This document shows, piece after piece, positions 38,301 to 47,025 of a DNA stretch of 64,000 bases; the stretch's first letter is position 1; every line of letters starts with the position of its first letter. The DNA is from Phytophthora colocasiae (taxonomy: Eukaryota > Oomycota > Peronosporomycetes > Peronosporales > Peronosporaceae). The notes beneath the pieces are model-generated. The model was not told where the DNA came from and ran no database searches. It worked only from the letters and a program-made list of their open reading frames with translations. The position numbers and the translations under genes were made by a program. Location of the stretch: positions 930,001 through 994,000 of the forward strand of contig JAGKQI010000088.1 in the NCBI GenBank assembly GCA_018806915.1, given 5' to 3'.

Positions 38301-38577
38301 CTGTGATAATATGGAGGTCGTGTGCTCTTCGCTGCTGGATGTGCCTAACGCGAACAACGAGCTCATGAGATGTGAACCGGAGAGTAACAGTGGCGCGTAC
38401 AGAAGCTTCTTCCCTGTCACTTTCCTTGCCGACGCCACACAAAAGCACCCAATTGTCACGATAATGGTGAGTGGTTGTGTACTTGCAGCTGCAATCGCTC
38501 TAGTAGTTATCCGTCGTAAAGCAGCTTTGAGCTCTGCGCAGATCGATTCGGACTTGTATTCACCGTTATTGCCCTAA
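35353..38577 (+). CDS. YYPLL-tail surface protein, long subtype (divergent member)
   Basis: The product is 1074 residues from one exon. I chose the ATG at 35353 because it begins a proper signal peptide (MSPSWPKLLLLAVVTCLH) and lies after the initiator-like element; an earlier in-frame ATG at 35311 adds a polar leader. The block order follows the other long members: VLLLFSKCIGGSTL, MVSGACTHGEHE, MYNPFTVTQSLDC, CYCGCPAGYEM, CTGCLVILD, QCTRCCTMSTAL, IEAWTQCGLVRKFFF, CAYPGSDFAELTFDFH and a final CCQGC. The membrane helix (IMVSGCVLAAAIALVVI) is followed by RRKAALSSAQIDS and the most diverged tail, DLYSPLLP, which still keeps Y-x-P-L. It is about 7.7 kb from its tandem relatives and separated from them by unrelated genes. 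Function is unknown. Confidence 0.88.
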   Translation: MSPSWPKLLLLAVVTCLHVDLIDAAITSFHSQVAVSLASNGTSFVASTEEIPGDLLLADRKTTKKKVKKNFSSSEMVVEDLVMCSQAPNSVYDGEIDVLLLFSKCIGGSTLATVETWARDMKKIVDDTVDTYAGVTLNFKASMVSGACTHGEHEVTADDLDRVATHPGLGDVHAIDSVLASTDSFTAVLSFATDATSYNEIVSFENVNQLGNVVNFQLSGSSENCEGGPDSCIELNQDDDIFMYNPFTVTQSLDCADLENGVPVTLVGDDGTRQCYCGCPAGYEMQTKGRDKACVKVNNSASICVWSKVSGYKHQVTSPSSVCSFDHVVDKWGIPLPLPTSGYGSNKLLLLSDASLDPRVRVAAIKIQNPEYYAGFLSPILGSVTSSWPLKFSDVVARAANAAKFDPMIPGGGDLPVHDAAKTWKDYQSNRADAVNSIVFKDYGKYRLEMDAYDYYSSATCTGCLVILDKFRPRAISQCPTSFCDFGANCCTAELTTDNVAKANDLVQQYFGYGDQAENDGCSGNNRCDLHQFSKKNFFESKYTKYSHDEAISCFDQDVVLGEILSHKKITVNPLKQPDKSCNDAIAPVPSGQCTRCCTMSTALREFWTDYRCGSDYDARYCEGDSDQTCTFEQCLVVNGDTLATTTARIKPSIVAESEKVLQKLHEEDAQTVTQVHRALECTSYYGNDGVCDYMAKLSELVETTQSLNFEGDFKVNNYVYWRFKVNGDSEKWQLWKTRRQTSAETGCNWATCEAVYDDDPVLTFSDPETKISIEAWTQCGLVRKFFFYVHLHVNSAVDVCKHFDTMWYQTSVSRLPIAAQMCAYPGSDFAELTFDFHPNLGLQYSRTELQMKVTEVVCSGALENRTAVGILKVSKDSPEIVTRFGVELLHTPNTEALTNFDVSCDFKYLSYGNVIHIKTCSRSFSIADCKGPQFDVPNAKCEYDKCAGKEKAGLYEACGGNIVKSSKTSTYVESREKGCCQGCDNMEVVCSSLLDVPNANNELMRCEPESNSGAYRSFFPVTFLADATQKHPIVTIMVSGCVLAAAIALVVIRRKAALSSAQIDSDLYSPLLP

Positions 38578-38634
38578 GATTGAAGCCTAAACAATTGTGT
38601 TTTGGTTGGTTTTATCGACCTTGAAACTCTGTAC

Positions 38635-39159
38635 TCAGTTGAGGACGGGGTAGATGTACTGGTCGTACACTGGAGCCCACTCGCAGTATTTCTCATTCAC
38701 ACACCAGCAGCTGTGCGTCACGTTTGGAGCCACGTGAAGGTGCAAACCTCCACGCTCATCCAACGTACGCAGACCGAAGGTATCTTCGCGATATTCCGTC
38801 GTCTCCGTCATGTTGACCACCGTCCTCTTCATGAAAGCTGTCTCAATCTCATCCAACGTATCCACTTCCGTGTATCGTCCGAACAGGCTGCTTTCCCACG
38901 GCATAATAGCGTCGTCAACCGGAGAAGCGAAGAAATGAGCTTGGGTCAGAAGAGACTCGACGGAGCATTGTGCGTCGCAGAACTTTAATCCAACAACTTC
39001 ACGACCTTCGGCTGTCAAGTTAGCAGCGAAGTTGTGGCCGAACTCCCACGATGTCAAGATGCCGTGGACGAAAATGACAGGGAGCTTGGATGTCGCGTTG
39101 ACAGCAGCTACAAGTGCGATAGCACTAGACAAGAAGAAGACAGGGAGGATGCGAACCAT
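38635..39159 (-). CDS. Palmitoyl-protein-thioesterase-like protein lacking its central region
   Basis: The frame encodes 174 residues, against about 300 for the family. It has a signal peptide (MVRILPVFFLSSAIALVAA) and the N-terminal hydrolase strand (LPVIFVHGILTSWEFGHNF), then jumps near codon 77 (about 38930) to the C-terminal third: SPVDDAIMPWESSLFGRY, the region bearing the catalytic Asp, then TFGLRTLDERGGLHLHV and VTHSCWC, where the catalytic His is expected. The central GxSxG nucleophile elbow is absent from the genomic sequence, not spliced out. The frame and both termini are intact. So this is either a young deletion derivative or an inactive relative. It converges on the surface-protein gene to its left with a 57-base gap. 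Confidence 0.72.
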   Translation of the reverse strand: MVRILPVFFLSSAIALVAAVNATSKLPVIFVHGILTSWEFGHNFAANLTAEGREVVGLKFCDAQCSVESLLTQAHFFASPVDDAIMPWESSLFGRYTEVDTLDEIETAFMKRTVVNMTETTEYREDTFGLRTLDERGGLHLHVAPNVTHSCWCVNEKYCEWAPVYDQYIYPVLN

Positions 39160-39188
39160 GGTAGGAGGAGACTTGAGGAATTGACAGT

Positions 39189-39203
39189 GAAATTGGGAAT
39201 GGC
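39189..39203 (-). promoter_or_regulatory. Oomycete Inr/FPR-type core promoter
   Basis: The minus strand reads GCCATTCCCAATTTC, a strong match to the oomycete initiator plus flanking element, 30-44 bases before the ATG at 39159. Its integrity suggests the shortened thioesterase-like gene could still be transcribed. Confidence 0.6.
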
Positions 39204-39632
39204 AAGCAAAGCTCCACCGTCTTCACTTATACAGCCAGCGATCACACAAAGTCCTGGGTGTTAAAGGTGCCTCCCTCCCCGGACAAAGGAATGTCAATGC
39301 GTCTACAAATGGAGGTCTAGTGGTGCCGACACACGTAGCCTTACCACTAAGCTAACAGCTATGGATCGCACGTAATCCGGGATCTTCGTAAACTCCAGCA
39401 CAATGCCACGCCACTTGAAGAATCAAGATACCGTAGATGGATCAAGTGGTCAGAGCTCTACAATGTAGATGACATGACGAAGAATCAAGAGATCACGTCC
39501 TGCTGTTGGATTAGTCGTACAGTTGAAGCTTCTTTCTTCATTTTCATCTTTTTTAAAATTATCCGGATGAATGTGACACATCAACTGTACACAATTCTAC
39601 AAATCAAATCAACCAAGTCACTGGCGGCGGCA
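39204..39632. other. Divergent intergenic region, no gene seen
   Basis: This stretch lies between the thioesterase-like gene and the ankyrin gene and should contain the promoter of the latter. In-frame ATGs at 39474 and 39570 lie upstream of the ankyrin start but would add a hydrophobic or unusual leader. No other feature is visible. Confidence 0.5.
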
Positions 39633-42327
39633 ATGGAGGCGGACGCGGCTTCTACGCGCGCAGGTAGCGCCACAAATACAGCGTCTCCAGGTACACCACA
39701 GAGCTCATCTTGTTCATCAGATGCAGGCGTTTCTTCCAGTATATCAGCCGTGACGAAACTCCCCGTGGAAGATGCGTCAGATGAAGAAGAAGTGACTACC
39801 GCCGAGTTCACCGTGGACCTGGCGGACGGCCAAACGTGGGCCATTAACTTCTACGAATGCGCGGCCGAGGGCGACCTTGAGTGTCTTGAAGAGATCCTGG
39901 AGAGCGGCCACGTAGGCGTCAATGACGTGGACGTGGATGGCTTCACAGCCCTCATGGTGGCTGCAGCTGAAGGGCATCGCGACGTGGTGAAGGCGCTTCT
40001 ACGCCGCGGAGCTGATGTTGGTGTCCGTACACATGAACTACGATCTACCGCTCTACATTTTGCTGCAAAAGTAGGTCATTCTACTATTTTGTTTTATAAT
40101 TTGTTCTTCTTTCTAACATTTTTTATTGTAGAATGGAGACGCGGAGATCGTGGCTGCACTTTGTGAGTGTAACTCAGCCGTAGTGGACTGTTGGAACGTT
40201 AATGCAGACACACCATTGATATGGGCGTGTATTGAAGGCCGGGCTGAAGCTGTGAAGGTGCTTTTGAAGCATGGTGCAGATGTTAACATGCTAAATCAGT
40301 ACGGCGCGTCTACGCTGCTGTGTGCTGTGATGATCGGAGAAGACCCAGAACAGGATGCAGAGAGTGATAAGCGAAGAGCGGAGATTGTGACGATGTTGCT
40401 GGAGAAGAACGTGAAGCTTGTGAATTTCCAGGACCGCGAAGGCAGCACCGCGATGCACTTGGCGGCGTCGTGTGGTTATTTGGAGTGTGTAAAGACGTTA
40501 TTGGGATTCGGCGCGGATATTACGCTACGGAATGCCATCGGACAAACGGCGCTGGAAGAAGCACAGGACTCGGAGCTGCGTGAGAGTGGACCATGTGTGG
40601 AGCATCTGCGCGGTATATGGAGACAGCTTGAAGAGGAAGCAGCAGCGAGGATGATGGCCATGCTGGAAATGGAGGAAGAGGCGGCGACTGGTGCAAGCGC
40701 AACAACGAACACTTCAAGCGGCAAGAAAAGCAAGAAGAAGAACAAGAAGGCCAAACGCAAGGCAGCTAAACAACTACACCAACAACTACAAGAGTCGGAG
40801 CAGAACTCTACCCAGACAGGCAAGAAGCAAGACGATACCTCCAGTAATAACGATGAACTCACAGAAGCAGAGCCTACAACTGATCGTGACGCTAATTGTG
40901 ACAACAACGGTGCCGAGGAAGTGAAAAATGACGAAGCTGGCTCTGATAACGAGGAAGATTCTCCAATCCGAGACTCAGTGGTGTCAATTGATCAGGACAG
41001 TGACGATGAAGTGGAAGATGCTTTAGAAGCAGAAGCAACAGAAACGACCAAGGATGAACAATCCACCGAGGCAGTTGATACAACACCCTCCGCTGGCGCG
41101 TGGACAACTGTCGGCAAAAAACATCGATCTCCTGTTTCAACCATCACTACCAGTAGCAGTGGGGTTAAACCCCCAGCCAGCTCGCCGAAGGAGAAGATTT
41201 CTGCACGCCGAAAGTCGACGACATCTCCGCCGAAGCCTTCTCCGCAACAGAAATTCAATCAGAGATCAGGCAGTGCTCGAAATTCGAGAGGCAGCGGGAG
41301 AGCACATTCACTGACGGCCTCACCTCCCGTTGTACGCACTTCGAACAGAGCGCAAGAGGAACGGTGGGAAAAGTCAAGTGGTTTCACTGCAGCTAGTCGT
41401 ACTCCGCGATCGATCGCGTCGTCTCTGAATCCCAACGCGCTGACCTTCCGATCATTGGGACTGACAACTGGGGTAAGTAACTCGTTAAATGCGTCGTCCC
41501 ACGCAACGGCGACTAGCTCAAGTGGATTACCGTTTTCATCGGCGTCGCCGTGGCGACCAAGTTTCGGGTCGTCGACCGCAATGGCTCCGTATACTTCAGC
41601 AATGTCGTCGACTGGTCTGCACTACTGGTCAGGAGGACGTCTAACGTGGAAGCAGCAACGCGCTAATGGTAACCATCAAGTGGCACGTGAGACGCGTGAT
41701 CGATGGGTGAACAAATTGCGACTTAACAACGAAAACGTGACGGAGACGCTGAGTTATCTGGCTTGTGGATTATGTGGCGAGCTTGTGGATGACAACTTGC
41801 AGTGTAGTGGTGGCACGACAGAAATTGCGGGCGATAAGACTTCTTCACCATGTACACAACTGTACTGTGCGTCTTGTCTGGAGTCTTCAGCATACCGAAC
41901 GGCTGATTCGACCACATTCAAGTGTGTTCGATGCCACGAAGTGATCACAAAGGAGTCCATGACCCGCAACAGCCTTGCACAGGCCCAAGCCGCCTCGCTT
42001 GGTCTCTCTATGTCGACTTCAACTAGTACGAAGGCCCAGGATGACTCCGTTCGCTACTCGTTGGCGAATATGCAGCATATCCTCGAAGATTCAGAATCTC
42101 GAGCCTCTGCAGTGGATCTACGTGCATTCTACCTGGTACCTGGGACGGATCTAAGTACGCTGAGCAACGGTCAGCTGGAGGTGCTTGAAAGCACCCATCA
42201 GCGTGCACTTTCGCAGATAGTAGAGCAACGTATCACCAATGCACGCACACTCGAGCGACTGCAAATGGAGGAATGGATAAAGATGCAGCGAGATGTGCTA
42301 CAGTTTGCTCCAGCGGAACCTCGGTGA
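39633..42327 (+). CDS. Ankyrin-repeat protein with C-terminal cysteine-rich finger
   Basis: Two exons, 39633-40070 and 40132-42327, with a 61-nt intron (donor GTAGGT, acceptor TTGTAG), give 877 residues. The junction falls inside an ankyrin repeat (LHFAAK/NGDAEIV), which confirms the splice. Five or more ankyrin repeats span about residues 70-305. A lysine-rich KKSKKKNKKAKRK stretch (possible nuclear signal), a long acidic and Ser/Thr/Pro-rich region, and a cysteine-rich finger follow: CGLCGELV, then CTQLYCASC and FKCVRCHEVI, a RING-like spacing near residues 675-735. Longer N termini from ATGs at 39474 or 39570 are possible but less natural than MEADAASTR. A scaffold or ubiquitin-ligase role is possible from the domain pairing; no partner can be inferred. 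Confidence 0.8.
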
Positions 42328-42407
42328 GAAGTCAGTACAGCGTGAAGGACATAGAATAGATAGATACTCTTTGCTTTGTATTTCTTCTTGTACGCATAAA
42401 ATCCAAC

Positions 42408-44225
42408 TTACGAGTGGCGAGTTTGTGGGCAATCGTCGTAGTAGATATCGTCGCCATCCCCAGTGAGGTAGTTGTCTTCTTCATCTTCATGACAGAGGTC
42501 CTGGAGCATCCGAAGTTGCCGCTCAGCTCGTTCTCGTTGCATCGCTGCAGTCTTCTCGTGTACTTTATCCAGCAGATACCTGAAAGCAACCACAAACCAG
42601 TCGCGTTGTTGCTCGTTCACCGCTTGAATATCAAGAGAACGCAGCCTTGTCACTATAGAAAAGCAGTGTGCGGCCTTCGCAGGGGTCACTAGACCTGCTG
42701 CTCGAGCTCTGGCGAACACAGGCGTGTGGTGACCTTCATGCACCGCTGTAATCTCATCCAGTTGTAACGAGTCTCCGCTCCGACCAAGCCACGACACCTC
42801 TCCGAAGCGGTCCACGAACACGCGCGTCTTGTGTGGTCGACCTTTGCGGCCGTACTTCCACACGGCCAGCGTCTCCATGCGCTTCATAATTGTAAGCTCC
42901 ACTTGTTGGGCTACTCGGCGTTCGTGATCTCTTGCAAGATCCACTAGGAACTCCAAACTGCGCTGTAGCCACTCCCGTTCTTCAGCTGTCTTGGCCTTGA
43001 GATCCAGTGTGCGCGTGTGCGTTACCACAGACAACGTGCATCCAGCGTCGTTCAGATTGAGAGTTCCTTTATGCAACGCACGCGCCAATACACTAGTGGA
43101 CGGGCCGGACGTGACGCGCAGGATGCTAGCCAGCGGGATGGCGTTCTTGGCCTTCACGCGCTTCTTGCCCATGGTCGTCGTAGCCGTCACACCGTCCACA
43201 GCAATGTGCGTGGCGTGGGCCAATAGCTTGGACGTCCACCTCAATGTGTCGCCGTTTTCCACACAGAGATTCGTACCGTGGGGCTTTCCCTTGCGTCCAT
43301 ACTTGACAACATTCGTGCCTGCAACACACTGCAACGCCACTCGATACTCCGTCATCTTGCGTTGCAACATCCAATCCGCTCTCTTCTGCTGTTCCTGTCG
43401 CGTGCGAGTGACACCCTGCACATACGCACAAATAGCCCACTTGACCGAGATAGCCGATCGCAGCGAGAACCGCTTCTCCATACGCGCATTGTGCACGATC
43501 TGGAGGAAATAGGCGGCCCATTTGGTCGCTCGGATCTCGAATTCCAGCGACACAATGAGACCGCGCATGTACGCCTTGGAACGTCTCGGATTCACGACGT
43601 GGCACGTCACTCTCACATCTGCTGTCAGATCCCTGGGGAAACAGCTCAAAAACTCATCCACAGAGCTCTCGCGCCACATTTCTCGATGATCCGAGCTCGT
43701 CGGAGACAGCGCTAGTATCGGCGTATCGGAATCCACAGACGAATTCGAACAGGATCGCCGCCGGCCGAGAGCGTCATGGTCCCGGTCAAAAATCACTCCT
43801 AAGTTCTGTCTGCGTTCTCTCCGCAGCGACGAGCCCGAGGACCGGGACGACGTCGACGACTCGGATGAAGACCTGGTGGAATATCGCAACGACGACGAGC
43901 GGGATGACCGCTGAGGGAACACGCCGGCGCAGTCCGACCCGGACGCGTCCCGTGGGACGCGCACTGCCAACTGCACGTTACCTGGCGATTGCCGTAATTT
44001 CTCATTGTTCGGAGACTTTAACGTGTCGTCGTCCTCTTCTCCGCCGCTGAAGCTCCTACTGCGACTCCGACCGCGTTGTTTATTCTTCTTGGAGCGGAGA
44101 CGAAGATGCGGCCGTTGCTTGTCCTCCGTCTCGTGTTTTTTATGCGAGAAGAAGGCCAAGAACCGAGAAGAAGCGGACGTTGCGGCCGCTGTGTCGGCCG
44201 GTTTGGCCCGGCGACTGAGACCCAT
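42408..44225 (-). CDS. Protein with two PH-like modules
   Basis: The product is 605 residues from one exon. A basic and Ser/Arg-rich N terminus of about 190 residues (RSRSRSFSGG, many SSS runs) precedes a globular part. Two internal repeats each start KYGRKG[KR]PH and continue through a W-containing strand, LxxI, a PVFARA or SVLARA strand and an [RT]LD[LI][KQ]A motif to a terminal helix with W[LF]. This pattern resembles PH domains of the kind seen before phospholipase-type or SMC-like cores (about residues 315-430 and 455-570). Phosphoinositide or membrane binding is an inference. An initiator-like CTCACTTC lies on the minus strand at 44258-44265, about 35 bases upstream of the ATG. Confidence 0.7.
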   Translation of the reverse strand: MGLSRRAKPADTAAATSASSRFLAFFSHKKHETEDKQRPHLRLRSKKNKQRGRSRSRSFSGGEEDDDTLKSPNNEKLRQSPGNVQLAVRVPRDASGSDCAGVFPQRSSRSSSLRYSTRSSSESSTSSRSSGSSLRRERRQNLGVIFDRDHDALGRRRSCSNSSVDSDTPILALSPTSSDHREMWRESSVDEFLSCFPRDLTADVRVTCHVVNPRRSKAYMRGLIVSLEFEIRATKWAAYFLQIVHNARMEKRFSLRSAISVKWAICAYVQGVTRTRQEQQKRADWMLQRKMTEYRVALQCVAGTNVVKYGRKGKPHGTNLCVENGDTLRWTSKLLAHATHIAVDGVTATTTMGKKRVKAKNAIPLASILRVTSGPSTSVLARALHKGTLNLNDAGCTLSVVTHTRTLDLKAKTAEEREWLQRSLEFLVDLARDHERRVAQQVELTIMKRMETLAVWKYGRKGRPHKTRVFVDRFGEVSWLGRSGDSLQLDEITAVHEGHHTPVFARARAAGLVTPAKAAHCFSIVTRLRSLDIQAVNEQQRDWFVVAFRYLLDKVHEKTAAMQRERAERQLRMLQDLCHEDEEDNYLTGDGDDIYYDDCPQTRHS

Positions 44226-44465
44226 GGAGCAGCGTGTCCCCTCGTGCGCAAAAGCAGAAGTGAGAGCTCATAGTGTGTACGTACGTTTCAGTGCTGGACT
44301 GGCCCTTTTATTCGTAGAAGGTGACCAGCGAAAGCAAGTTGTACGGTTTTCCTATCTGCGATAAGTTTTGTTTAGTGTCCAAGTAGAGCTGATTTTCAGT
44401 ATCGAACTATTGTGAGTTCCATTCGAAATTGTGAGGATGGCATGAATCGAATCGATTTTGCGAAT

Positions 44466-44510
44466 CGATTTTGTATCGATTCACGCCATATTCAGCCAAT
44501 CAGAGGTCAC
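44466..44510 (+). repeat. Left terminal inverted repeat
   Basis: Its inner 15 bases, CCAATCAGAGGTCAC, match the inverted right end exactly, and the outer part carries TTTTGTATCGATT against TTTTGAATCGATT on the right. Confidence 0.7.
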
Positions 44511-44738
44511 TTGCCGGTGTAGCCATCGTAAACACCAGAGTTGCTGGTCCGCACCCCGTGCCTCGAGCTGATAAAGTCGACGGAGCTGTGCCACAAGGCC
44601 TTACTGAAGCTGTTAGAGTTGGTCGAGTTGCACCGTGTGAGCTTATTGGAGCTGCTAGAGTCGGCCGAGCTGCACTTGTGACATTGGGGAATCTGCTTGA
44701 GTCGGCCAAAGTGTACCTCAAATATCAACCCAACAACG

Positions 44739-45899
44739 ATGGCAAGCATTCAGCAAGCGGTCAATGGCCGTCACGCGTCGACAAATACTATCATGCACGC
44801 TCTTTATGGCTACTTCTATCTGGGCTTGTCAAAACAGCGGCTGGCAACGATCTACAACAAGCACATCAACACCATTTCAAACTGGATTCAGCGTTTCGAG
44901 TCTGACAACGACTACCAGCGCCGTACTACTAAGCAACCTAATCCGTTCACAGCAGAGCAGCGAAAGTGGCTGCTGGACTTCTACTCAAGTAATCCAGTTG
45001 CGTTTCTCGACGAAGCGAAAACTGCGTTTGAAGAAAAGTTTACGCGCTTTATTTCAATTTCCACGGTGTGGAGGGCACTGCGGCAGCATGGTCTTACATG
45101 GAAAATTCTTGAGCGACGGGCGATGAACATCAAGATCAACGACATTGTTCGTTTTACGCTGGAGCTCAGCACGATTAAGTGGTGTCAAATGAATATTCAG
45201 TTCCTCGATGAAGTTAGCTTTGATAACAGGGGCATGCTGCGCTCACGTGGTTACTGCTTGAAGGGGAAAAAACTAGCGTTTCGTGGGGAGTTCAACCGGA
45301 AAGCACGCGTGTCCTTGCTTTGCTTTATCGCCTTGGATGGTCTTGTGGAAACATTCCATACGGATGGTACTTTTGACCGCTCCCACTTCATTGAGTGCTG
45401 CCGCGTGCATGCCCATTCTGGGAAAACTGTTCACCAGTATCCAGGGAGCGGCTCGATATGGATTCTGGACGGTGCCAAGATTCATTGCCACCCTGACATT
45501 GTCTACTACCTGCGATCGCTAGGGATAGTTCCCATCTTTCTTCCTGCATACTGCCCATTCTACAACCCCATCGAGTATCTTTTTGGCTTGATTAAGAAAT
45601 CATTCAAGCGGCAATACGTTGAGGGTTCCAAGCAAAACCAAGCCGTTCTTATTGCAAATGTTCTTCAGCAGTTCCAAGACTTCGGGATGACCAATATTTT
45701 CGAGCACTGTGGGTGGAGTGTTAGTGGTGAGTTTAATCCTATGACTGCCCTGGGGGACGAGTATATAAGCACACCGCGAGCTGAGCAATTCGCTGCCAAC
45801 GACTTGCTGGAGTTTTCGGAGCGAGGTGATCCTGATTATGATGACGACGAGAGCTCAAGTGATGAAGACAGAACCAGTGTGGTAGATATGCATGTTTAG
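44739..45899 (+). CDS. IS630/Tc1-type DD34E transposase
   Basis: The product is 386 residues starting at the ATG MASIQQAVNG; a TTG-initiated longer frame is not needed. An N-terminal helix-turn-helix (YLGLSKQRLATIY, then TISNWIQRF) is followed by a second one (FISISTVWRALRQHGLTWK). The DDE core has D157 (FLDEVSF), D244 (WILDGAKIH) and E279 (FYNPIEYLFG), with 34 residues between the last two, as in Tc1-like enzymes. All three catalytic residues are present and the frame is open, so it may be functional. The C terminus is acidic. It converges with the accessory ORF. Confidence 0.88.
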   Translation: MASIQQAVNGRHASTNTIMHALYGYFYLGLSKQRLATIYNKHINTISNWIQRFESDNDYQRRTTKQPNPFTAEQRKWLLDFYSSNPVAFLDEAKTAFEEKFTRFISISTVWRALRQHGLTWKILERRAMNIKINDIVRFTLELSTIKWCQMNIQFLDEVSFDNRGMLRSRGYCLKGKKLAFRGEFNRKARVSLLCFIALDGLVETFHTDGTFDRSHFIECCRVHAHSGKTVHQYPGSGSIWILDGAKIHCHPDIVYYLRSLGIVPIFLPAYCPFYNPIEYLFGLIKKSFKRQYVEGSKQNQAVLIANVLQQFQDFGMTNIFEHCGWSVSGEFNPMTALGDEYISTPRAEQFAANDLLEFSERGDPDYDDDESSSDEDRTSVVDMHV

Positions 45900-45933
45900 C
45901 TTTCAAACTTATTCTGAGCAAGAACTGGTTGAT

Positions 45934-46998
45934 CTAGTCATGGTCAACGTCCTCTTGATTAGGAATAGCTGCCAATGCTGACGTAGCGTCCATACTATCT
46001 GGTGGTATCGCTACATCCTCGCCCATTGCCTCAATCACATCCAATTGGTTCACCAGCATCTCGTTCATCGGCACGATGGCTGTCTGCAGCACTTGAACAG
46101 ATTGCTCGAAGTGTTTGATCTTAGCCTGCATGCTTTCCACGACCTTCTTCGCCATTGTCACACTACGTTGAAGACGCTGCAGGTGTTGGTCGCTCCGGTT
46201 TGCCACGGATCTGAATTGAGCCACCAAATTTGGTGGCGGCCCCTTGGCAATTTCTCGATCGTGCTGAGGTCTTGGCTTTTTCAGAATGAGAGAAGCCCAC
46301 AGACGCCACGACATCTCCTGTGCTGTAATTGTACTTCTCCATTTCTCCTTCAGCGTAGTGATCATGATTTGGTGAAGTTCTTCCGTCGCAGCTCCTCCTC
46401 GGTCAGTTGCAGCGGGACCAATGCACTGGTCTTCAAATTCCGCAACGGTTGATATCTCGTTACCGTACTTGTAGGCAGAGAGAACGACTGATTCATCCTT
46501 GTTTTTGGATAGATATCGACGATCTTTCGCGCTTGACCATGGATCCAGTACCTTAGTGTTCATGCGCATCGAAGTGTACTTTTCGAACATCTTGATCGCT
46601 GGCTCACACTCATCAGCTTTCCAGGTTGGTGGGGCTCCATTCAGAACAGCCAGGGGCTTCAACTCGCACTCGATGACGTCCCAAAGCCTTCTCTTCACCT
46701 CCTCCCATGTGTCGCAAAGAATTCTGTGCGTGCCCAACCGCCCTGATGATGATAGACGCTGATTAACAGTGTTTTTCAATCGCACATCGACTGAAAGTTT
46801 AATCAACGGATCGTGTGTGGAAACTGCCTCTTGCTGCTGCTCGAGACGTGGGCTTCGTCTCACTTGTTGTGGACTTCGGCTCTGGTACGGCGAGAACCGA
46901 GAATTGGTGACTTGGGCTGCCTGGCCTTGGTTGGGTGAGTTGGCGTCGAGCGAAACGCGTCGAGGAGAGCTGCGCTGCACCGAAGTTTCTGTGGTCAT
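45934..46998 (-). CDS. Accessory ORF of the two-ORF transposon, unknown
   Basis: The product is 354 residues. The N-terminal third is polar and rich in Ser, Pro and Gln (RSPRRVSLDAN, RSPRLEQQQEA). The middle contains conserved-looking aromatic and basic positions (DTWEEVKRRLWDVI, MSWRLWASLILKK). The C terminus has heptad-like helices (LQRLQRSVTMAKKV, VLQTAIVPMNEMLV) suggesting a coiled coil. I recognise no domain. Its position inside the terminal repeats, with its own start next to the right repeat and its stop 34 bases from the transposase stop, indicates that it belongs to the element. A DNA-binding or transposase-partner role is inferred from position only. An incidental captured host gene is an alternative. 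Confidence 0.7.
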   Translation of the reverse strand: MTTETSVQRSSPRRVSLDANSPNQGQAAQVTNSRFSPYQSRSPQQVRRSPRLEQQQEAVSTHDPLIKLSVDVRLKNTVNQRLSSSGRLGTHRILCDTWEEVKRRLWDVIECELKPLAVLNGAPPTWKADECEPAIKMFEKYTSMRMNTKVLDPWSSAKDRRYLSKNKDESVVLSAYKYGNEISTVAEFEDQCIGPAATDRGGAATEELHQIMITTLKEKWRSTITAQEMSWRLWASLILKKPRPQHDREIAKGPPPNLVAQFRSVANRSDQHLQRLQRSVTMAKKVVESMQAKIKHFEQSVQVLQTAIVPMNEMLVNQLDVIEAMGEDVAIPPDSMDATSALAAIPNQEDVDHD

Positions 46999-47025
46999 CG
47001 CTAGAAGAAGTGCAAAGTGCTCGCC

